DNA of 64,000 nucleotides from Flavobacterium gelidilacus DSM 15343 (GTDB lineage Bacteria; Bacteroidota; Bacteroidia; Flavobacteriales; Flavobacteriaceae), in NCBI RefSeq assembly GCF_000422685.1, contig NZ_KE383904.1, positions 72,257 through 136,256 on the forward strand, read 5' to 3'. The notes beneath the pieces were generated by a model. The model ran no database searches. It was not told where the DNA came from and was given only the letters and a program-made list of their open reading frames with translations. Made by a program: the position numbers and the translations under genes. Shown here one piece after another: positions 49,501 through 58,970 of this stretch. Numbering within the stretch: position 1 is the stretch's first letter; each line of letters begins with the position of its first letter.

Positions 49501-50618
49501 AAAAAATTGCCATATTAACACAACCTCTTCATAATAATTATGGAGGTATTTTACAAAATTTCGCTTTACAAACATATTTAAAAAGTATAGGTTTTGAGCC
49601 AGTAACTGTTAATATTATAAATAAACAAATAAAATATTCAAAATTAAGATTAGCCTTAAGTATATGTAAAAGGTTAATAAAATCATACTTAGGTGATAAA
49701 AACATACTGTTTATAAATGTGGAAAGACAAGTTAAATTTTTAAACACTCCTGGATTTTATCAAAAAAGATTTATTAAAGAAAATATTAATTATGTAACGG
49801 TTAAGCAAAAGTTAACTGAAGAGTTTGATGACAAGAATGATTTTTATGCTTATATTGTAGGTAGTGATCAGATTTGGAGACCCCGTTACTCACCTTTTCT
49901 GCCAAACTATTATTTAGATTTTGTAAATAATGAAAAAAAAGTAAAAGTTGCTTACTCAGCATCATTCGGGGTAGATGATTGGGAAACAGATGAAAAAGTA
50001 ACACCATTTATAGCTGAACGAGCAAAATTGTTTGATGCTATATCTGTGCGAGAAGAGTCAGCAATTAATTTGTGTAATGATTATTTAGGAGTTAATGTAA
50101 TGCAAACACTAGACCCTACAATGTTATTAGATTCTCATAAATACAAAGAACTTATTAAAGACAAAGTTGATAAATTGGATAAAAATTTATTATGCATTTA
50201 TGTTCTAGATTTAAATAAAGACAAAGAAGCAATTGTAGAGGATATCTCTGCAATTAAGCAGCTTAAAAGAAATGTTGTAGGGAAGCCTAGTAAAAAAGGT
50301 TTTCCGTCAATTGAAAGTTGGATTAATGGTTTTTATGAAGCAGATTTTATAGTAACAGATTCTTTCCATGGTGTTGTCTTTTCAATTTTATTTAATAAGC
50401 AGTTTGTTTGTATTGGCAACAAAGGTAGAGGTTTAACAAGGTTTAACTCGATCTTGAGCAAATTTAAACTTTCACATAAACTTGTCATTTCTCATTCTGA
50501 TTTTTTGAAAAGGAAAAATGAAATTTTGAAAAATATTGAATATGATATAGTAAATGAGATGTTAAAAGAAGAAAGAGAAACTTCAGAGAGATTTATAAAA
50601 AACGCTTTAATTCAATAA
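49497..50618 (+). CDS. Polysaccharide pyruvyltransferase-family protein
   Basis: The 373-residue product matches the PS_pyruv_trans family: ILTQPLHNNYGGILQNFALQTYLKS at the N-terminus, VGSDQIWRPRYSPFLPNYYLDFV, AYSASFGVDDW, SVREESA and, near the end, ADFIVTDSFHGVVFSILFNKQFV. Members typically transfer pyruvate ketals to surface sugars; some related proteins have other roles. It overlaps the iron-sulfur protein gene by 4 bases, so they probably act together. The following glycosyltransferase starts 1 base after its stop. Confidence 0.9.
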   Translation: MKKIAILTQPLHNNYGGILQNFALQTYLKSIGFEPVTVNIINKQIKYSKLRLALSICKRLIKSYLGDKNILFINVERQVKFLNTPGFYQKRFIKENINYVTVKQKLTEEFDDKNDFYAYIVGSDQIWRPRYSPFLPNYYLDFVNNEKKVKVAYSASFGVDDWETDEKVTPFIAERAKLFDAISVREESAINLCNDYLGVNVMQTLDPTMLLDSHKYKELIKDKVDKLDKNLLCIYVLDLNKDKEAIVEDISAIKQLKRNVVGKPSKKGFPSIESWINGFYEADFIVTDSFHGVVFSILFNKQFVCIGNKGRGLTRFNSILSKFKLSHKLVISHSDFLKRKNEILKNIEYDIVNEMLKEERETSERFIKNALIQ

Positions 50619-50619
50619 A

Positions 50620-51588
50620 ATGATAAATCCTAAAGTATCAGTTATCATACCAGTATATAATGCAGAAAAATTTATTGAGAAATGCTGTAGATCTTTATTT
50701 GGACAAACTTTAGAAGACTTAGAATTTATTTTCATTAATGATTGTACACCTGATAATAGTATTTTTATCATTAAAAATGTTTTAAAAGAATTTCCAAATA
50801 GAATACTACATGTTCATTTCTTAAATCATACAGAAAATAAAGGTGTAGCAATTTCTAGACAGGATGGGAATGATTTTGCAAAAGGCGAATATTTAATCCA
50901 TTGCGATAGTGATGATTGGGTTGATTTAGAAGCCTATGAAACAATGTATAATGAAGCAAAAGCAAAAAATGCAGACGTTGTATGTTGTAATTATATAGTT
51001 GAGTATAAAGACTCAACTAGAATAAGCTCTTTTGATTATTTGGAGGAAAATAAAGATAATTTAATTCTTGGTATTGAACCATTGTACGGAGCACTATGGA
51101 ATAAGTTAGTCAAAAAAGAAATAATCAAAAAATTTTCATTAAAATTTTTTGAAGATATTAATATGAGTGAAGATTTGGGATTGATTACAAGAGTTAGATT
51201 TTATTCTAAAAAAACAATAGTTGTTCCAAAACCTTTCTATCATTATAATCAATTGAATCTTGATTCAATTGTAACAAATTTTAACAATTCAAAATCAGAT
51301 GAAATTATAAAATGTGTTCAAAACCTAGAACATTTTTTTATTGAGCATAACGCACAAGATATTTTATTCTTACAAATACAATATTTAAAATTTCAAGCCA
51401 AACAATTGTTACTAATAAATCCGAAAATTAGGAATTTTGACTATTGGTATTCTATATTTCCAGAAACGCATAAGAATATTTGGAACTTTAAACAGACACC
51501 ATTCAATATTAAATTAATAGCGTGGTTAGTTTCAAACAGAATGAAAAATTTAGCTACTTTTTTGTTGTTCTTAAAAGATAATAAATGA
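50620..51588 (+). CDS. Glycosyltransferase family 2
   Basis: The 322-residue product has the GT-A fold start KVSVIIPVYNAEKFIEKCCRSLFGQTLEDLEFIFINDCTPDNS. Its DxD-type metal site lies in LIHCDSDDWVDLEAYE, and ED occurs in MSEDLGLITR. It probably adds one sugar to the repeat unit on the cytoplasmic side; donor and linkage are unknown. It overlaps the next gene by 4 bases (ATGA). Confidence 0.93.
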   Translation: MINPKVSVIIPVYNAEKFIEKCCRSLFGQTLEDLEFIFINDCTPDNSIFIIKNVLKEFPNRILHVHFLNHTENKGVAISRQDGNDFAKGEYLIHCDSDDWVDLEAYETMYNEAKAKNADVVCCNYIVEYKDSTRISSFDYLEENKDNLILGIEPLYGALWNKLVKKEIIKKFSLKFFEDINMSEDLGLITRVRFYSKKTIVVPKPFYHYNQLNLDSIVTNFNNSKSDEIIKCVQNLEHFFIEHNAQDILFLQIQYLKFQAKQLLLINPKIRNFDYWYSIFPETHKNIWNFKQTPFNIKLIAWLVSNRMKNLATFLLFLKDNK

Positions 51589-52493
51589 TTTATATACTTT
51601 ATAATAAAACAGAGGTTTTTGATTATATATTAAGTGGTATAAATAATCAAAATGAAATTAGATTAATTAATCTAAACGAAGAGTGCTCGTATTTTCAGAG
51701 ATTTTTAAGAAAAATTTTACCTCCATCTCTAGTTTTGTCAAGTTTGATTTTAGGTCGAAAATTAAGAAAAACACTTAAGAATATTAATGATAAGGATAGT
51801 TTATTGCTAATTGATTATACAGATGAAAATATTATTCTTTCAATCGATCAATTAATTGATCAAAAAATAAATAAATATATTTGGATTTGGAACCCTTTAA
51901 AATCAAACGAAATACAAAAGGTAGAATCAAAAATGAAGTTTTTAAAAATAAAGGAATATATGGTTTGTACGTTTGATAAAAATGATGCTTTGCAGTATAA
52001 TCTTAAATTATTGAATCAATTTTATAAAATGACTCAATCTGAAAAAGTTGTAAACTCTTCGGTTTATGACTTTTATTTTCTAGGATTTGCTAAAGATAGA
52101 ATTAAGGAAATAAATGATTTACAAAATAAATTATCAAAATTTAGAACACTCTTTCATGTTGTAGTAGATTCAAAAGATCTTGTTACATATTCAGAGAATA
52201 TTGAAAACGTAAAAAAATCTAAGTGTATTGTAGATATAGTTCAAAAAGATCAAGAAGGTATGTCTTTAAGACCTCTAGAGGCGGTTGCATTTAAGAAAAA
52301 GTTAATAACCAATAATAAATCATTAGTTAATGAGAAAATTTATAATTCTCAAAATATTTTTATTATTGGAATAGATGATTTTAGTATATTAAATTCTTTT
52401 TTAAATAGTGATTACGTAGAATTAAAAGAACAATTTATATACAAACATGATGTTAATACTTGGTTAAGTAATTTCCGAAATTTAAAAGACTAA
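51585..52493 (+). CDS. Putative glycosyltransferase of GT-B type (low-confidence family)
   Basis: The 302-residue product is not a textbook family member. Features point to a GT-B-like sugar transferase: NKYIWIWNPLK in the middle, FYFLGFAKDRIKEIN, and near the C-terminus KCIVDIVQKDQEGMSLRPLEAVAFKKKLITNNKSL, a pattern shared with lipopolysaccharide core transferases. There is no signal peptide or membrane segment. It is coupled by a 4-base overlap to the preceding GT2, so a joint role in repeat-unit assembly is likely. Confidence 0.65.
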   Translation: MIYILYNKTEVFDYILSGINNQNEIRLINLNEECSYFQRFLRKILPPSLVLSSLILGRKLRKTLKNINDKDSLLLIDYTDENIILSIDQLIDQKINKYIWIWNPLKSNEIQKVESKMKFLKIKEYMVCTFDKNDALQYNLKLLNQFYKMTQSEKVVNSSVYDFYFLGFAKDRIKEINDLQNKLSKFRTLFHVVVDSKDLVTYSENIENVKKSKCIVDIVQKDQEGMSLRPLEAVAFKKKLITNNKSLVNEKIYNSQNIFIIGIDDFSILNSFLNSDYVELKEQFIYKHDVNTWLSNFRNLKD

Positions 52494-52525
52494 GATAATA
52501 TGTCATTTAAAAATAAATACCAGAT

Positions 52526-53599
52526 ATGAGTTTTGACTTTATTCCGCTAGAATATTATACTTTTATTTACTATTTAATTATTTTAATAGTTGTATTGAAT
52601 ACTTTTTTTCAACTTCAAACAGCAAAATTTAAATCTAATAAAAATGGTTTGCTTTTAGTTTGGTTTGTTATTATATATATGGGATTTAGACCGATAAGTA
52701 TAGCTTATTTCGCAGATATGGACACTTATGCAAAATATTTTGAGAATTATCAAAACGGAGAATCTATTTTAACAGATAAAGATATTTTATTTCATTATTT
52801 TATGCAGTGGTGTTCGTCGTTTATGTCTGTAAATTTCTTTTTTTTAACATGTGCATTTTTATACATATTTCCACTATATTTAGTTTGTAAAAAATGGTTT
52901 GTCAAATATTGGTTTTATGCTTTTTTACTCTTGATAGCTTCTTTTTCCTTTTGGGGAGCTGGAACTAACGGAATTAGAAATGGAATTGCAGGTTCTATCT
53001 TTTTGTTAGCAATTTCAAGAGAAAAACGTTTATGGCAAATAATATTACTTTTAATATCTGTTAGTTTTCACAAGACAATGCTCTTGCCTATTCTGGGTTT
53101 AATAATTACTCAGTTTTATAATAAGCCAAAGTATCTAATGTGGTTTTGGTTATTTAGTATACCTTTATCATTATTAGGGGGTGGTTATTGGGAAACCTTA
53201 TTTGCAAGTTTAGGCTTTGAAGATGATAGGTTTTCTTATTTGACTGATGACGCTAGTATAAAAAACTTCAGCAGTATTGGATTTCGCTGGGATTTTTTGT
53301 TATATAGTGCAACAGCTGTTTATACAGGATGGTATTTTATAATAAAAAAGAAATTTGTAGACAACATGTATTTTATTATTTTTAATATTTACGTATTTGC
53401 CAATGCTTTTTGGATTTTAGTTATTAGGGCAAATTTTTCTAATAGATTCGCATACTTATCATGGTTTATGATGGCGTTAGTTATTGCATATCCTTTTTTA
53501 AAAAGCAACATTTTAAGGAATCAACATAAAAGCTTTGCAAAAGTACTACTTTTGTATTTTCTGTTTACCTTTTTTATGAATGTTATTTTAAGCTCCTAA
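52526..53599 (+). CDS. EpsG-family polysaccharide polymerase (Wzy-like)
   Basis: The 357-residue product is very hydrophobic, with about ten membrane segments. It has MGFRPISIAYFADMDTYAKYFENYQNG and WGAGTNGIRNGIAGSIFLLAISR, the latter (NxxRNxIA) being typical of EpsG/Wzy proteins. SFHKTMLLPILGL is another family-like segment. It would polymerise repeat units at the periplasmic face after flipping. I use the ATG at 52526; the upstream 32 bp contain an ATG (52500) that does not fit the frame. Confidence 0.88.
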   Translation: MSFDFIPLEYYTFIYYLIILIVVLNTFFQLQTAKFKSNKNGLLLVWFVIIYMGFRPISIAYFADMDTYAKYFENYQNGESILTDKDILFHYFMQWCSSFMSVNFFFLTCAFLYIFPLYLVCKKWFVKYWFYAFLLLIASFSFWGAGTNGIRNGIAGSIFLLAISREKRLWQIILLLISVSFHKTMLLPILGLIITQFYNKPKYLMWFWLFSIPLSLLGGGYWETLFASLGFEDDRFSYLTDDASIKNFSSIGFRWDFLLYSATAVYTGWYFIIKKKFVDNMYFIIFNIYVFANAFWILVIRANFSNRFAYLSWFMMALVIAYPFLKSNILRNQHKSFAKVLLLYFLFTFFMNVILSS

Positions 53600-53607
53600 T
53601 AAAAAAA

Positions 53608-54522
53608 ATGAAAACAATTACTATTTTTACACCCACATATAATAGAGCGTATTTGCTACCTAGGCTTTACAAAAGTTTAAGAGATCAAACAAATAACGAT
53701 TTCTTATGGCTGATCATAGATGATGGTTCGTCTGACAATACTAAAGAGTTAGTGGCAGAATGGATTCTGGAAAACAAGATTGATATACAATACCAATACA
53801 AGGAAAATGGGGGGATGCACACAGGGCACAATACAGCATTTATGCTCATTAATACCGAATATAGTGTCTGTGTTGATTCTGATGATTTCTTATTGTTAGA
53901 TAGTATTGAAAAATTTATTAGTCTAATAAAAAAACATAAAATATCTGAAGACAAAACTCTTGCGGGTTTTATTGGTTTAAATATAACGATAAATGGAAAT
54001 GTAATTGGAAATAAATTTCCTAAAGATATAATGAGAAGTACTTACCAAAATATTTCTTATAAACATAATGCTGTAGGAGATAAAAAAATTGTGTTTAAAT
54101 CTGTTAATGTAAAAAAGCTTAAACCATATCCGGTATTTAATACTGAAAAATTTGTTCCGCTATATTTCCCAATCATTTTAGATTCTGAGTATGAGTATTT
54201 ATGTTTTAATACCGATTTCTGCATTGTAGAATATCAAGATGATGGTTCAACAATTAATATATTTAAACAATATATTAAGAATCCTCAAGGATTTAGATTC
54301 TCACGAAGAATTGAGATGATACATTTTAAAAATTTTAAGAATAAATTAAAAAGTGCAATTCATTTAGTATCATCTAATATAATATTAAAAGAGATTAATT
54401 TACTTAAAGGATCTCCAAATATTTTATTAACCATTTTAGCTATTCCTTTTGGTATAGTTTGGTATTTTAAAATTAAATTAATGGTAAATTCTAAACGTGA
54501 TATTTCTAATTATATAAAATAA
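53608..54522 (+). CDS. Glycosyltransferase family 2
   Basis: The 304-residue product begins TITIFTPTYNRAYLLPRLYKSLRDQTNNDFLWLIIDDGSSDNT and carries its acidic metal site in YSVCVDSDDFLLLDS. The C-terminal region has a short hydrophobic segment (ILLTILAIPFGIVWYF), which may attach it to the membrane. It differs in sequence from the GT2 at 50.6 kb, consistent with a separate linkage. Donor and acceptor are unknown. Confidence 0.92.
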   Translation: MKTITIFTPTYNRAYLLPRLYKSLRDQTNNDFLWLIIDDGSSDNTKELVAEWILENKIDIQYQYKENGGMHTGHNTAFMLINTEYSVCVDSDDFLLLDSIEKFISLIKKHKISEDKTLAGFIGLNITINGNVIGNKFPKDIMRSTYQNISYKHNAVGDKKIVFKSVNVKKLKPYPVFNTEKFVPLYFPIILDSEYEYLCFNTDFCIVEYQDDGSTINIFKQYIKNPQGFRFSRRIEMIHFKNFKNKLKSAIHLVSSNIILKEINLLKGSPNILLTILAIPFGIVWYFKIKLMVNSKRDISNYIK

Positions 54523-54524
54523 GA

Positions 54525-55571
54525 ATGAAAAATTTAAAAATATTAAATCTTAATACATCTTCAATAAACCAATATAAAAACTGTTTTGATTCAAACGGAA
54601 GTCCCAAGAAACTTGAAAATATTGAATGGCAATTTTTTAAAAACACTGAAAAAAAAGGGTTTGTAGATATTGCCTTTGATGAATCAAAACAAAAAACAGC
54701 TGCTATTTATGCTGTTTCATGTGTTAAATTTAAAATTGATAATGAACTGCATGTAGGAACTCAATCTTTAGATACGATTACAGACATTGATTATAGAGGA
54801 AAAGGGTTGTTTATTAAGTTAGCTGAAAACGTATATAATAATGCAATAAATGAAAATGTCGCTTTGGTGTATGGTTTTCCTAATGGTAATTCTATTTACG
54901 GTTTTGAAAAAAAATTACAGTGGAAGGCTTTAGACCCACTACCATTTTTGATAAAACCATTAAGGACTAAATATTTTACGGATAAAATAAAGTTTTTAAA
55001 GTTTATGCCTAACATAACATTATCGTTTTTAAGTTATAAAAAAAGTAAAAGTTTAACAATCAAAGCAAAAAATAATTTTCCAGAAGAAGTTAATGATATT
55101 TGGAAAATCTTTTCAAAAGATATTGCAGTGGCAGTTATCCGTAATAAAGAATATTTAGATTGGCGATATATTGCTAAACCACATGAAAGTTATGAAATCG
55201 CTCATTGTTATGATAATGCTAATAATTATAAAGGTTTTATAGTATACGTTGTTAAAGAAAAGCATAACGGTAAAATTGGTTATATTATGGAAATGATCTA
55301 TGATATAAACGACAAAGAAGTTGGTAAACAATTATTGTCTTATGCTGTTAATTCAATTAAAAAGCAAAAGGCAGATTGTATATTAAACTGGTGTTTCGAT
55401 CATTCTCCAAATTTCACGCTATATAAAAGCTATTTTTTTATCAATATGCCAGAAAAACTAAGGCCAATCGAATTGCATTTTGGAGTTAGAAGTTTTAATA
55501 AAAAGTACGATGACTTGATATACACTAGAGATAATTGGTATATTAGTTATTCTGATTCAGATACTGTCTAA
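54525..55571 (+). CDS. GNAT-family acyltransferase
   Basis: The 348-residue product has GNAT-like features: HVGTQSLDTITDIDYRGKGLFIKLAENVYNN, with the RGKGL acetyl-CoA loop, and GFPNGNSIYGFEKKLQWK. The length allows two GNAT-type halves. Such proteins in surface-sugar clusters N-acylate amino sugars; that is inference here. It is packed between a GT2 (2 bp) and a deacetylase-like gene (2 bp). Confidence 0.8.
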   Translation: MKNLKILNLNTSSINQYKNCFDSNGSPKKLENIEWQFFKNTEKKGFVDIAFDESKQKTAAIYAVSCVKFKIDNELHVGTQSLDTITDIDYRGKGLFIKLAENVYNNAINENVALVYGFPNGNSIYGFEKKLQWKALDPLPFLIKPLRTKYFTDKIKFLKFMPNITLSFLSYKKSKSLTIKAKNNFPEEVNDIWKIFSKDIAVAVIRNKEYLDWRYIAKPHESYEIAHCYDNANNYKGFIVYVVKEKHNGKIGYIMEMIYDINDKEVGKQLLSYAVNSIKKQKADCILNWCFDHSPNFTLYKSYFFINMPEKLRPIELHFGVRSFNKKYDDLIYTRDNWYISYSDSDTV

Positions 55572-55573
55572 TT

Positions 55574-56530
55574 ATGAAAGAAGGAAATTTTATTATATCG
55601 TTAGATTTTGAACTGCATTGGGGTGCAGCTGAAAAATGGGACTTATCCAAAAAAAAAGCATATTTTGATGCAACAAGAGAGAGTGTTCCTTTGGTTTTAA
55701 ATCTTTTTAAAAAATATGAAATTCATGCTACTTGGGCAACAGTGGGTTTTTTATTTGCTAATAATAAAAAACAACTGTTAGATTTTTGTCCTGTAAATAA
55801 ACCAACATATAATAATAATTTACTTTCCTATTACAACTTAATCGATAATAATGAGGTGGGCAAAAATGAAGAAGTAGACCCTTATCATTTTGCGCCTTCA
55901 CTTATTTCGTTAATTATAAATACACCAAATCAAGAATTAGCAACTCATACTTTTGCACATTATTATTGTACTGAAAATGGGCAAAATAAATTTCAGTTTG
56001 ATGCAGATTTAAAAGCAGCACAACAGATTGCACTTGAGAATTTTAACTACAAATTAAAATCATTAGTTTTTCCAAGAAACCAGTTTAATAATGAGTATTT
56101 ATATATAGCAAAACAGAATGGTATCAAAGTAGTGCGTTCTAATCCAAACGTTTGGTTTTGGAAAAGCAAATTTAAATTTATAGCATTGGCTAGAGCTTTT
56201 GATACGTTGTTTTCTATTAGTAAATCATTGACCTTTAATTCAAATAAACTTCTTAAGAAAGACGTATTATTACTCCCGGCAAGCAGGTTTTTTAGACCAT
56301 ACGTTACAAGAGAAAGTAGAATACAATCTTTGAAAATCAATAGAATAAAAAAGGAGATGACTTATGCTGCAAAAAATAATAGATCATATCATTTATGGTG
56401 GCATCCACATAATTTTGGATATTCAACTCCACAGAATTTATTACAATTAGAAGATATCTTAAATCATTATCAAGTGTTAAATAAAAAGTATGGACTTACT
56501 TCTAAAACGATGCTTGAGATGGATAATTAA
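55574..56530 (+). CDS. Polysaccharide deacetylase-family protein (NodB-like)
   Basis: The 318-residue product shows ISLDFELHWG with the first catalytic Asp, IHATWATVGFLF, and a THTFAHYYC metal motif (His-x3-His), the usual order of NodB-type carbohydrate esterases. SRFFRP and HLWWHPHNFG near the C-terminus are further family-like motifs. It lacks a signal peptide, so it may act on a cytoplasmic intermediate such as a lipid- or nucleotide-linked sugar. The reaction has not been confirmed. Confidence 0.85.
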   Translation: MKEGNFIISLDFELHWGAAEKWDLSKKKAYFDATRESVPLVLNLFKKYEIHATWATVGFLFANNKKQLLDFCPVNKPTYNNNLLSYYNLIDNNEVGKNEEVDPYHFAPSLISLIINTPNQELATHTFAHYYCTENGQNKFQFDADLKAAQQIALENFNYKLKSLVFPRNQFNNEYLYIAKQNGIKVVRSNPNVWFWKSKFKFIALARAFDTLFSISKSLTFNSNKLLKKDVLLLPASRFFRPYVTRESRIQSLKINRIKKEMTYAAKNNRSYHLWWHPHNFGYSTPQNLLQLEDILNHYQVLNKKYGLTSKTMLEMDN

Positions 56531-56535
56531 AAATA

Positions 56536-57720
56536 ATGACTAAACATAAACTAATCCGCATAACAACCGTCCCCATTTCACTAGACAAACTCTTGTCGGG
56601 TCAGTTGGCATTTATGAATCAGTTTTATAAAGTCATTGGTGTTTCTTCTGAAAAAGAATACCTAGAACAAGTTGGTAAAAAAGAAAACATAGAAGTTTGT
56701 CACATAGATATGACAAGACAAATTACACCCATAAAAGATTTAGTTTCTGTTTATGAATTATATAGATTTTTCAAAAAGGAAAAACCTTTTATAGTGCATA
56801 CACACACACCTAAAGCAGGAACCGTTGGAATGCTAGCAGCAAAATTGGCTAGTGTACCAAATAGACTCCATACGATTGCAGGTTTGCCTTTAATGGAAGC
56901 TACTGGCAATAAAAGAAAGCTATTAAATTTTGTGGAGAAAATAACCTATAGCTGTGCCACAAAAATATACCCAAATTCCTTTGGTTTACAAGAGGTGATT
57001 TTGGCAGAAAAATTCTGTGAACCAGAAAAATTAAAAGTTTTAGGAAACGGAAGTACAAATGGTATTGATACTTCTGTTTTTGATCCAGAAAAGTATTCGT
57101 TAAAGGAAAATAGTATATCGAAAGAAAAATTAGAAATTCTTCCAAGTGATTTTGTTTTTATTTTTGTGGGTCGGTTGGTTGGTGATAAAGGAATTAATGA
57201 GTTAGTGGAGGCTTTTGGGGAATTGGAGATTGGAGATTGGAGATTAGAAACTGGGGTAATTAAAAAGGTGAAACTTTTATTGGTTGGGCCTTTGGAAACG
57301 GAATTGGATCCATTATTGCCTGAAACTTTAAAGAAAATTGAGAGTAATAAAAACATTATAACTGTTGGGTATCAAAACGACGTTCGTCCTTATTTTGCGA
57401 TTGCTGATGCTTTGGTTTTTCCGAGTTACAGAGAAGGTTTTCCAAACGTTGTAATGCAAGCAGGAGCTATGGGTTTGCCAAGTATTGTTTCCAATATAAA
57501 TGGTTGTAACGAAATTATAATTGAGAAGCATAACGGAATGATAATTCCAGTTAAAAACACAACAGCTATTTTTGAAGCGATGAAAAAAATGGTTGAAGAT
57601 GTTGATTTTTATAATGATCTTAAACAAAATTCACGAAAACGAATAGTTGAGAATTATGAACAACAAGTGGTTTGGAATGCTATTTTAGAGGAATATAAAA
57701 AATTAGAAGAAAATGTATAA
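56536..57720 (+). CDS. Glycosyltransferase family 4
   Basis: The 394-residue product has a GT-B fold. The N-terminal half includes THTPKAGTVGMLAAKLA, and the C-terminal half includes FIFVGRLVGDKGINELVEAF and ALVFPSYREGFPNVVMQAGAMGLPSI, the E-x7-E donor site. About residues 229-245 (LEIGDWRLETGVIKKV) are absent from typical relatives and are encoded by tandem TTGGAGA repeats at 57223-57243. The gene overlaps the next by 8 bases. Copy-number change would shift the frame. Confidence 0.9.
   Translation: MTKHKLIRITTVPISLDKLLSGQLAFMNQFYKVIGVSSEKEYLEQVGKKENIEVCHIDMTRQITPIKDLVSVYELYRFFKKEKPFIVHTHTPKAGTVGMLAAKLASVPNRLHTIAGLPLMEATGNKRKLLNFVEKITYSCATKIYPNSFGLQEVILAEKFCEPEKLKVLGNGSTNGIDTSVFDPEKYSLKENSISKEKLEILPSDFVFIFVGRLVGDKGINELVEAFGELEIGDWRLETGVIKKVKLLLVGPLETELDPLLPETLKKIESNKNIITVGYQNDVRPYFAIADALVFPSYREGFPNVVMQAGAMGLPSIVSNINGCNEIIIEKHNGMIIPVKNTTAIFEAMKKMVEDVDFYNDLKQNSRKRIVENYEQQVVWNAILEEYKKLEENV
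57223..57250 (+). repeat. Heptamer TTGGAGA tandem repeat inside a glycosyltransferase gene
   Basis: TTGGAGA is present at 57223, 57230 and 57237, followed by a degenerate TTAGAAA at 57244. It lies in frame with the gene and encodes a non-conserved insert. Confidence 0.9.
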
Positions 57721-58318
57721 AACATATTTCAAAAGACTACTAGATTTCTCAGCAGCCTTAATTGGATTCATAATTTTAAGTCCAATTTTTCTAGTTGTAA
57801 TGATAGCTTTATTTTTTGCCAATCAAGGAAAACCCTTCTTCTTTCAAACACGTCCAGGTAAAAATGAAATGCTTTTTAAAATCATCAAGTTTAAAACTAT
57901 GAATGATAAAAAAGATAAAGATGGAAATTTATTAGCTGATGGTGAACGGCTGACTTCAATTGGCGCTTTTGTTAGAAAAACATCTTTAGATGAAATCCCA
58001 CAATTACTAAACGTACTGAAAGGAGACATGAGTTTAATTGGTCCAAGGCCTTTGTTGGTGCAATATTTACTTTTGTACAATGAAACCCAAAAACAGCGTC
58101 ATAACATTAGACCGGGTATAACAGGCTGGGCACAAATAAATGGTAGAAATGCCATAAGTTGGAACCAAAAATTTGAGTATGATGTTTGGTATGTAAACAA
58201 TTGTACTTTTTTATTAGACATAAAAATTCTATTTTTAACGGTTAAAAAAGTATTTGTAAGTGAAGGGATTTCACAAGAAGGAGAAGCAACAATGGAAGTG
58301 TTTAAAGGTTCAAATTAA
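57713..58318 (+). CDS. Undecaprenyl-phosphate sugar phosphotransferase (PglC-like)
   Basis: The 201-residue product is the short, monotopic type of initiating phosphoglycosyltransferase. It has one N-terminal hydrophobic re-entrant helix (LLDFSAALIGFIILSPIFLVVMIALF), KPFFFQTRPGKN, the catalytic Asp-Glu in RKTSLDEIPQLLNVLKGDMSLIGPRP, and RPGITGWAQINGRN. It loads the first sugar phosphate on undecaprenyl phosphate. It overlaps the preceding GT4 by 8 bases and is followed 7 bp later by a PglD-like acetyltransferase. Confidence 0.93.
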   Translation: MYKTYFKRLLDFSAALIGFIILSPIFLVVMIALFFANQGKPFFFQTRPGKNEMLFKIIKFKTMNDKKDKDGNLLADGERLTSIGAFVRKTSLDEIPQLLNVLKGDMSLIGPRPLLVQYLLLYNETQKQRHNIRPGITGWAQINGRNAISWNQKFEYDVWYVNNCTFLLDIKILFLTVKKVFVSEGISQEGEATMEVFKGSN

Positions 58319-58325
58319 ATTTAGT

Positions 58326-58970
58326 ATGGAAAAAATTATAATCATAGGAGCAGGTGGATTTGGTCGAGAAGTTAAAATGCTAATTGATCAAATGAATTTA
58401 AAAGGAAACAAATACGAGTTTCTAGGTTATTTTGATGATGGTGTAAAAACAGGTACAATTATTAATAATAATGAAGTTTTAGGTTCAATTGATGATTTGT
58501 TAAAAAGCGACGAAAAAATAAATGTTATAGTTGCAATTGGCTCACCCGATATCAAAAAGAAAATTGTTGAGAAATTGCTTAAAAATTCGAATATTGCCTT
58601 TCCAACGTTAATTCATCCATCTGTAATAATAGGCGATGAATTTGTATCGATTGGAAAAGGATGTATTATTTGTGCAGGAACAATAATTACGTGTAACATA
58701 ATAATAAAGGATTTTGTTATTTTAAATTTAATGTGCACGGTAGGACATGATACTACTATCCATTCATTTGCATCTTTTATGCCATCAGTTAATATTTCAG
58801 GAGAAGTTGTAATTCATGAAGAAGTATATGTTGGTACAGGAGCTAAAATAATTAATCAATTAGAGATAGGAGAACAAACAATTATAGGAGCTGGAGCAGT
58901 TGTTTCTAAATCACTCCCAGAAAGATGCACAGCTGTTGGAATACCTGCAAAACCAATTAAGTACCATTAA
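58326..58970 (+). CDS. NeuD/PglD-family sugar O- or N-acetyltransferase
   Basis: The 214-residue product has an N-terminal Rossmann-like part (IIIGAGGFGREVKMLIDQ) and a left-handed parallel beta-helix. The helix is made of hexapeptide repeats with the catalytic His in CTVGHDTTIH and ends IGAGAVVSKSLPERCTAVGIPAKPI. In PglC-PglD-PglE systems PglD acetylates the 4-amino sugar made by the aminotransferase PglE, and such an aminotransferase lies at 62.8 kb. I start at MEKIIIIGAGG; the longer frame overlaps the preceding gene. A decayed relative lies 230 bp downstream. Confidence 0.88.
   Translation: MEKIIIIGAGGFGREVKMLIDQMNLKGNKYEFLGYFDDGVKTGTIINNNEVLGSIDDLLKSDEKINVIVAIGSPDIKKKIVEKLLKNSNIAFPTLIHPSVIIGDEFVSIGKGCIICAGTIITCNIIIKDFVILNLMCTVGHDTTIHSFASFMPSVNISGEVVIHEEVYVGTGAKIINQLEIGEQTIIGAGAVVSKSLPERCTAVGIPAKPIKYH

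Noticed and set aside
58260..58325. Longer start for the PglD-like protein within the preceding gene
   Set aside because: The Rossmann-like N-terminus begins at the ATG at 58326, as in the family.
36275..58970. Prophage or integrative element as the source of the polysaccharide block
   Set aside because: No integrase, transposase, phage structural gene or attachment site was seen; gene content is that of a chromosomal surface-sugar locus.
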